The notes beneath the pieces were generated by a model, which made no database searches, was not told the origin of the DNA, and saw only the letters and a program-made list of their open reading frames with translations. A DNA stretch of 25,029 bases from positions 1 to 25,029 of the IMG/VR virus record IMGVR_UViG_3300009008_000229. The stretch is one strand, 5' to 3'. The position numbers were made by a program, and so were the translations under genes. This DNA is from a virus. Of this stretch, positions 20,981 to 25,029 are shown one piece after another (the first letter of the stretch is position 1; every line of letters starts with the position of its first letter).

Positions 20981-21576
20981 TGGCCCTCGAGGTGAGCAAA
21001 ATTGCCTCCAAGGATGTAGGGGCCGTAAAGCTCGATTCATCCCTGCTTCCGGATGCGATCCAGTCCATGGGGATCGCACAGGAAGTGAAGATGGAACGCG
21101 TGGAGGTAGAAGGACGAAGCGGCCGGGCAAAGCTGGCCGAGGGATTCCAGGACGCAGACATCACAATTGAGTATGAGCTCACGGACGACAGCCCCGAGGG
21201 GGGCGCGACGGCTATGGATAAGCTCCAGTACATCCAGGACTTCTTCAGGAAAACGGACAACAGGGGCAAGCCCAATGTCTACAGGCTCTCCAATGAGCAC
21301 ACCAAGGCGCGAAAGATCGGCCAGGTGATTTTCCTCCGACTCAACAGCCGGGAGACCAACAGCAAGGATACTCTGATCGCGGCGCTTCATTTCACCGAGT
21401 ATGAGCCGATCGCAGTCACGATTGAGGACCAGGCCAACCAGATGAGTCTGGAAGTGGCAACCCGGCCCTCCGAGGCCGACGAGCTGGACGAGCTCATGAG
21501 CTATGAAGAGCCCGACATGTCCATAGGATCCCCCTGGCCTGCGGATGATGCCTTGGTTCCCGAGGTGCCTTCGTGA
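20980..21576 (+). CDS. Tail/baseplate protein in the gp43 position, unrecognised (198 aa)
   Basis: Between tape measure and gp44-like gene, Mu carries gp43 with a DNA-circularisation domain. This 198-residue protein has a different look: beta-strand pairs (VEVEGRSGRAKLAEGFQDA, ITIEYELTDD), a helix DKLQYIQDFFRKTD, and an acidic, disordered C-terminal tail (ADELDELMSYEEPDMSIG). It lacks an obvious LysM domain. It is coupled to both neighbours (TGATG and GTGA). A structural role at the tail tip is inferred from position alone. Confidence 0.6.
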   Translation: MALEVSKIASKDVGAVKLDSSLLPDAIQSMGIAQEVKMERVEVEGRSGRAKLAEGFQDADITIEYELTDDSPEGGATAMDKLQYIQDFFRKTDNRGKPNVYRLSNEHTKARKIGQVIFLRLNSRETNSKDTLIAALHFTEYEPIAVTIEDQANQMSLEVATRPSEADELDELMSYEEPDMSIGSPWPADDALVPEVPS

Positions 21577-22352
21577 AAACACCGTACTTTGCCGTGAAGC
21601 TCGAGCTCTATATCAACGGGCGGATTGTGAACGACCTACCTAGCGAGTTCGAGGTATGGCATTCGGTTGCCAACGACCTCGGTGAGGGAAGGCTTCTGTG
21701 GAGATCCCCGCGCACCGATCTCCTCGAGGTGTGCAGTATCGCCAAGGATGATCTGATCGAGGTGAAGTGGGGATTCAGAGAACAAGCCATCAATACGATC
21801 TTTCAGGGATGGATATTCGATGTGAGCCCGACAAAGACACTCGTGCTTCAAGGGACCTCAGCGAGCCCTGCTTTCCGGTCGACCCGGATCACCAGGTCAT
21901 GGAGCGACATAGATCCCTACACGGTGATCAACTACACCCTCGAGCAGGCAGGCATTACCGATTTCGATCTGTCGGGGCCGGCGCTTCCAAAGCGAGATCA
22001 CTTCGTGGCCAACAGCGATACTATCCCAGCGCTGCTCGCCAAGATCCGGAAGACCTGGGAGATCGATTGGAAATGGTATTTCGACCTGGAAGGGAATTTT
22101 CACTTCCATCCTTGGGCCAATCCGGGCAACAAGATCACCAGGCTCGAGTATGCCCAGAACATAGTCAGCCTTGAGCCCGGTGAAGATGTGAGCAAGCTCT
22201 TGACAATTCCGATGAGTCATATCTGGGCGGGGGATGTTATCACGATCGTCCATCCCCAGGTCGGCCAGGGTAGCTTCAGAGTGGACACGGTCAATCATTA
22301 TCGACGCGCAGGGCAGAACCGCACTGCGCTTTTCTATCGAGAGGCGGCGTGA
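21573..22352 (+). CDS. Baseplate hub protein (Mu gp44/gpD-like)
   Basis: The 259-residue product matches the hub plan: N-terminal beta domain (LELYINGRIVNDLPSEFEV), DLIEVKWGF, the TYVINYTLEQAGI-type helix (DPYTVINYTLEQAGITDFDL), IPALLAKIRKTWEIDWKWYF, and a C-terminal IWAGDVITIVHPQVGQGSFR block. It forms the central ring under the tube. GTG 21573 overlaps the previous stop (GTGA), with AGGTG upstream. Confidence 0.78.
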   Translation: MKTPYFAVKLELYINGRIVNDLPSEFEVWHSVANDLGEGRLLWRSPRTDLLEVCSIAKDDLIEVKWGFREQAINTIFQGWIFDVSPTKTLVLQGTSASPAFRSTRITRSWSDIDPYTVINYTLEQAGITDFDLSGPALPKRDHFVANSDTIPALLAKIRKTWEIDWKWYFDLEGNFHFHPWANPGNKITRLEYAQNIVSLEPGEDVSKLLTIPMSHIWAGDVITIVHPQVGQGSFRVDTVNHYRRAGQNRTALFYREAA

Positions 22353-22948
22353 TGGACGTGGCGGAGCTGAGGGTTCTATTCAAGCGGCTCGTCGAGAGCC
22401 TCATGCCGGATCTCTCCACATATCGACAGCACCCGGTGCGGGCTCGAGTGACCAAGGTCTATACGGACAGATATGTGGTGGACGTGCAGCCGGTTAAGCC
22501 CGACCTCTCCGATGATGAGGCAAGGTCCGAGATCTCCACGGTTCCACTTCCTACTCGTTGGGCGGATCCGAGTGAGACAGTCGGGCTGTTTGCCTATATT
22601 CCTGTGGATACGATCGTTCGAATCGGATTCTATGACGGCGATCCGAACCAGCCCTATGTCGATGACATTCTCGGCAGCAGTTCTCCCGCGCTCTCTGAGG
22701 GCCTGGTATCGCTCAAGGCGGCAAAGGAGTTGAAGCTCGAGGCGATGGACGGGGATGCGACGATCGCGGGGACAAACACCAAGCTGGGCGACGGGGCGGA
22801 TAAGAAGCTGATCATCGAGACGTTTCAGACCCTGTTTGATACTCACACACACGCTGGAGTTCAGGCCGGATCCGGAAGCACCGGGCCTCCGAGCACTCCA
22901 ATGAATCCGTCACACATGACCACCACAGTGGTGGCAAAGGCCGACTGA
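22352..22948 (+). CDS. Baseplate assembly protein / spike (Mu gp45, gpV-like)
   Basis: The 198-residue product has the OB-fold region of spike proteins (HPVRARVTKVYTDRYVVDVQ, then VDTIVRIGFYDGDPNQPYV), a beta-helix-like repeat (LVSLKAAKELKLEAMDGDA), and the ending FDTHTHAGVQAGSGSTGPPS followed by TPM. The HxH ending binds metal at the spike tip in related phages. ATG 22352 overlaps the hub stop; the GTG at 22349 in frame is an alternative. Confidence 0.82.
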   Translation: MDVAELRVLFKRLVESLMPDLSTYRQHPVRARVTKVYTDRYVVDVQPVKPDLSDDEARSEISTVPLPTRWADPSETVGLFAYIPVDTIVRIGFYDGDPNQPYVDDILGSSSPALSEGLVSLKAAKELKLEAMDGDATIAGTNTKLGDGADKKLIIETFQTLFDTHTHAGVQAGSGSTGPPSTPMNPSHMTTTVVAKAD

Positions 22949-23355
22949 TGAGCAGATTTCTGGGTACTGATATCGCTCTCGATGCGGACGGCGACTTCAT
23001 CGTCGACACAGATGGGGATCTGGCTTTGGTCGAGGGCCGCGACTGTCTCAGCCAGGATATCCGTCATCGAGTCATTACTCCCAAAGGAGCCCTCTGGTAC
23101 GCCGAGAACTACGGCGTGGGGCTGCAGCAGCGCCTGCACAGCGAAGACAGCTCCGGAGAGCGGACCGAGATTGAGAAGATCACCGAGGAAGAGCTCACGG
23201 ACGAGCCCAGGGTCGATCCGTTTTCCATCGAAGCCCAAGTTACAGAAATGACCGGCGACGAGATCAAGCTCATGCTCGAGGCGACTCCCCAGGGCGAGAC
23301 CAATCCGCTTAACCTGGTCGTGGGCGCCGACTCGGAAGGCGTTACGGAGGAATAG
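22948..23355 (+). CDS. Baseplate protein (Mu gp46, gp25-like)
   Basis: The 135-residue product has the family's order: GTDIALDADGDFIVDTDGDL, a QDIRHRVITPKGALWY helix-turn (seen as LSQDIRHRVITPKGALWY), then ENYGVGLQQRLHSED and a final strand pair. It is the wedge protein equivalent to T4 gp25. It follows the spike gene with ATGA-type overlap and is followed directly by the J-like gene. Confidence 0.8.
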   Translation: MSRFLGTDIALDADGDFIVDTDGDLALVEGRDCLSQDIRHRVITPKGALWYAENYGVGLQQRLHSEDSSGERTEIEKITEEELTDEPRVDPFSIEAQVTEMTGDEIKLMLEATPQGETNPLNLVVGADSEGVTEE

Positions 23356-24492
23356 ATGGCAGTCACCATAAAGGACGAGGATACTCTATACGAAGAGTTG
23401 AAAACGGACGCCCAGTCCGAGATCCCCGCCATCACCAATTACAACACCGGGGGCGTGTGGGCCTCCATCCTCCGAATTATCGCTCGGGGCCTGGCCGCCC
23501 TGTACAGCCTTCTTCGCACGGTCATCCGACTGCTTTTCCTGGATAGCTCAGAGGGCACCTGGCTGGATCTCAAGGCGGCCGAGTACGACAACGAGCGCCA
23601 CCCGGCTGTCAAGACCGAAGGTGATGTCACCTTCGGCCGGACCGGCACGTCCGGCAATATCACGATCGAGGTGAACAAGATCGTCGCCACCGAGGTCGAC
23701 TCCCAGGGTCACGAGTATCGCTACCTGGTGACCACAGAAACCGTCCTTCCGGATGGCGAGAGCGAAGTGGATGTTCCTACGAAAGCTGAGCAGGCGGGAG
23801 CATCTTACAACGTGGGGCCGGGCACAATCACCCGTCTCATCACTCCGATCACCGGGATCGAATACGTTACAAACGGAGCCAGCTGGCTGACCAAGGAGGG
23901 GAGCGCCAGTGAAGAGGACGATGCGCTGATTCTGCGCTGTCAGAACAAGTGGTCTCAACTGGCCCGAGGATCCAACGACGAGGCGTATCAGTCCTGGGCC
24001 ATGGAAGTGACCGGCGTTGTCAGCGCTTTTGTAAACAGCAACGACCCGAGAGGCAGGGGAACGGTCGACGTGCTCATCACCGGAGCTGCCGGGCCTCCTT
24101 CGCCAGAGTTGGTGGAGGACGTTCAGGATTATATCGATGCCCGCAGGCCGCTGAGCGCCGACGTACTCGTGAAAGGCCCGGACGAGGTTCCGGTCAATAT
24201 CGACATCACAGTAACCGCAGAGCCCAACGACGGCGACCTCGATGCGATCGAGCTGGACTGTGAAAACGCGATTAATGCCATGTTCACGGCCAGTGAGGAT
24301 TATCCGGCGATCGCCCAGCAGCAGCCAGGGTGGGACTTCCGCAAGGCTCGAATTGTTTCCTCTATCATGCCACGCGATCACGTCATCAATGTCGTCGTGA
24401 ACACTCCGGCCCTGGATGTAGAGATCGATCCTGACGAGCTGGCGACCAAGGGTACCGTGAACGTCACGGTAAATCGAGGCGAGCAATACTGA
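23356..24492 (+). CDS. Baseplate J-like protein (Mu gp47)
   Basis: The 378-residue protein has the J-like order: TNYNTGGVWASILRIIARGL, LDSSEGTWLDLKAAEYDNER, AGASYNVGPGTITRLITPIT, then LILRCQNKWSQLARGSNDEA, and the late VLVKGPDEVPVNIDITVTA block. It forms the baseplate wedge ring with the gp46- and gp48-like proteins. It starts directly after the previous stop, with GGAG 9 bases upstream, and overlaps the next start (TGATG). Confidence 0.88.
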   Translation: MAVTIKDEDTLYEELKTDAQSEIPAITNYNTGGVWASILRIIARGLAALYSLLRTVIRLLFLDSSEGTWLDLKAAEYDNERHPAVKTEGDVTFGRTGTSGNITIEVNKIVATEVDSQGHEYRYLVTTETVLPDGESEVDVPTKAEQAGASYNVGPGTITRLITPITGIEYVTNGASWLTKEGSASEEDDALILRCQNKWSQLARGSNDEAYQSWAMEVTGVVSAFVNSNDPRGRGTVDVLITGAAGPPSPELVEDVQDYIDARRPLSADVLVKGPDEVPVNIDITVTAEPNDGDLDAIELDCENAINAMFTASEDYPAIAQQQPGWDFRKARIVSSIMPRDHVINVVVNTPALDVEIDPDELATKGTVNVTVNRGEQY

Positions 24493-25029
24493 TGACCTTT
24501 CTTTCGTATCTGTGGGAAAAACTGGCCCACATCATCTTCAAGAAGCGCGTTCTCGCCACGAAGCGAAAGGTGCAGGCGCTCCTCGAGATCGTCGGCGACA
24601 AGATGGACGATCTCCGGGCTGAGATATACCAGGCAAGGCTCGATCTGCTGCTGGCTAAAGCTACCGGGACAGGGCTCGATCGCCATGGAAGGAACCGCAA
24701 GCTCTACAGACAGAGTGGAGAAAGTGACGCAGACTATCTCACCCGCTTGCTCGGGGCCTGGGACTACTACGGCATGACCGGCACAGCACTCATATTTGCG
24801 GTCGAAGTCCACATGTACCTGGAAAGCGGAATTCTCATTGACCAAGTCTATGAGATGTTCGAAGCCTACGGGGACGGGGATCCCCGGCCGAACTGGAATG
24901 AATTTGCTTTCAAAGGGCTATCCACTTCACTGTACCATATCCTCACGACTGCCGTCGGCCAGCGCCCGCCGCGAACGCCCGTGTACCAGGCGACGGTACG
25001 GTACGGGGTCCGTTGCTACTGCTTGCTGC
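24492..25029 (+). CDS. Baseplate/tail protein (Mu gp48-like), 5' part only
   Basis: The frame starts at ATG 24492, overlapping the previous stop, and remains open to the last base of the window (179 codons). It contains ATGTGLDRHGRNRKLYRQSG, then ESDADYLTRLLGAWDYYGM and TGTALIF, a GLDR-(N)-R-(N)-GE-x-DA-x-Y-x-x-R pattern usual in tail proteins that link the wedge to fibres. The position after the gp47-like gene supports gp48. The last 20 or so codons (RQPPRTP-like region to RCYCLL) look less like the family, which may reflect sequence quality or divergence near the end. Confidence 0.65.
   Translation, partial: MTFLSYLWEKLAHIIFKKRVLATKRKVQALLEIVGDKMDDLRAEIYQARLDLLLAKATGTGLDRHGRNRKLYRQSGESDADYLTRLLGAWDYYGMTGTALIFAVEVHMYLESGILIDQVYEMFEAYGDGDPRPNWNEFAFKGLSTSLYHILTTAVGQRPPRTPVYQATVRYGVRCYCLL

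Noticed and set aside
23548-24486. Reverse-strand open frame of 312 codons opposite the J-like gene
   Set aside because: Antisense shadow; the forward gene is clearly a baseplate protein.

Overview
The window carries about 25 kb of a Mu-like transposable myovirus, either a prophage or a phage genome. The evidence is the characteristic set and order of genes: a MuB-like AAA+ ATPase, a Gam-like nuclease inhibitor and a GemA-like protein, then terminase, portal, F-like head protein, protease/scaffold, capsid, contractile tail and baseplate. All genes but one read on the + strand, with ATGA, TGATG or GTGA overlaps or very short gaps. The DNA is GC-rich, with good Shine-Dalgarno sites, and the layout fits a Gram-negative host. 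A Desulfobacterota-type host is a guess from resemblance only. Neither phage end, the MuA-type transposase, a repressor, nor tail fibres are inside the window; they would lie on either side.

Early region, about 1-5450. It opens with the 3' part of an HD-phosphohydrolase-like gene. Small Cys-rich proteins follow, then a two-domain HTH/Cys-His protein with an internal start. An array of 10-bp repeats (1578-1637) sits directly before the MuB-like ATPase. Next come small phage proteins, Gam, a winged-helix protein, an AT-rich patch with a tail-anchored membrane protein, GemA and a Cys-rich protein.

Head region, about 5450-15920. It holds a one-TM coiled-coil protein, a winged-helix protein, small terminase (gp27-like) and large terminase (gp28-like). 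Portal (gp29-like) and F-like head protein (gp30-like) are fused in one reading frame. A gpI-type protease carries a nested in-frame scaffold start. A head cement protein and the major capsid protein follow. A small exported protein comes next, flanked by two copies of a GC-rich hairpin leader, and then gp35-, gp36-, gpG- and gp37-like genes.

Tail region, about 15930-25029. It holds a small conserved protein, sheath, tube, and a tail assembly chaperone with a -1 frameshift signal (A8-G followed by a stem-loop). A reverse-strand membrane-protein gene with its own sigma70 promoter sits between chaperone and tape measure. Tape measure and baseplate genes (an unrecognised gp43-slot protein and gp44-, gp45-, gp46-, gp47- and gp48-like proteins) follow; the last is cut by the window end.

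The most interesting parts are the accessory insertions: the reverse-strand moron at 18613-18837 (candidate superinfection-exclusion gene), the hairpin-flanked exported protein at 13779-14249, the AT-rich patch around 4340-4640, and the decamer array before the MuB-like gene. No stretch over about 115 bases is free of genes. No tRNA, rRNA, CRISPR array or insertion sequence was seen.
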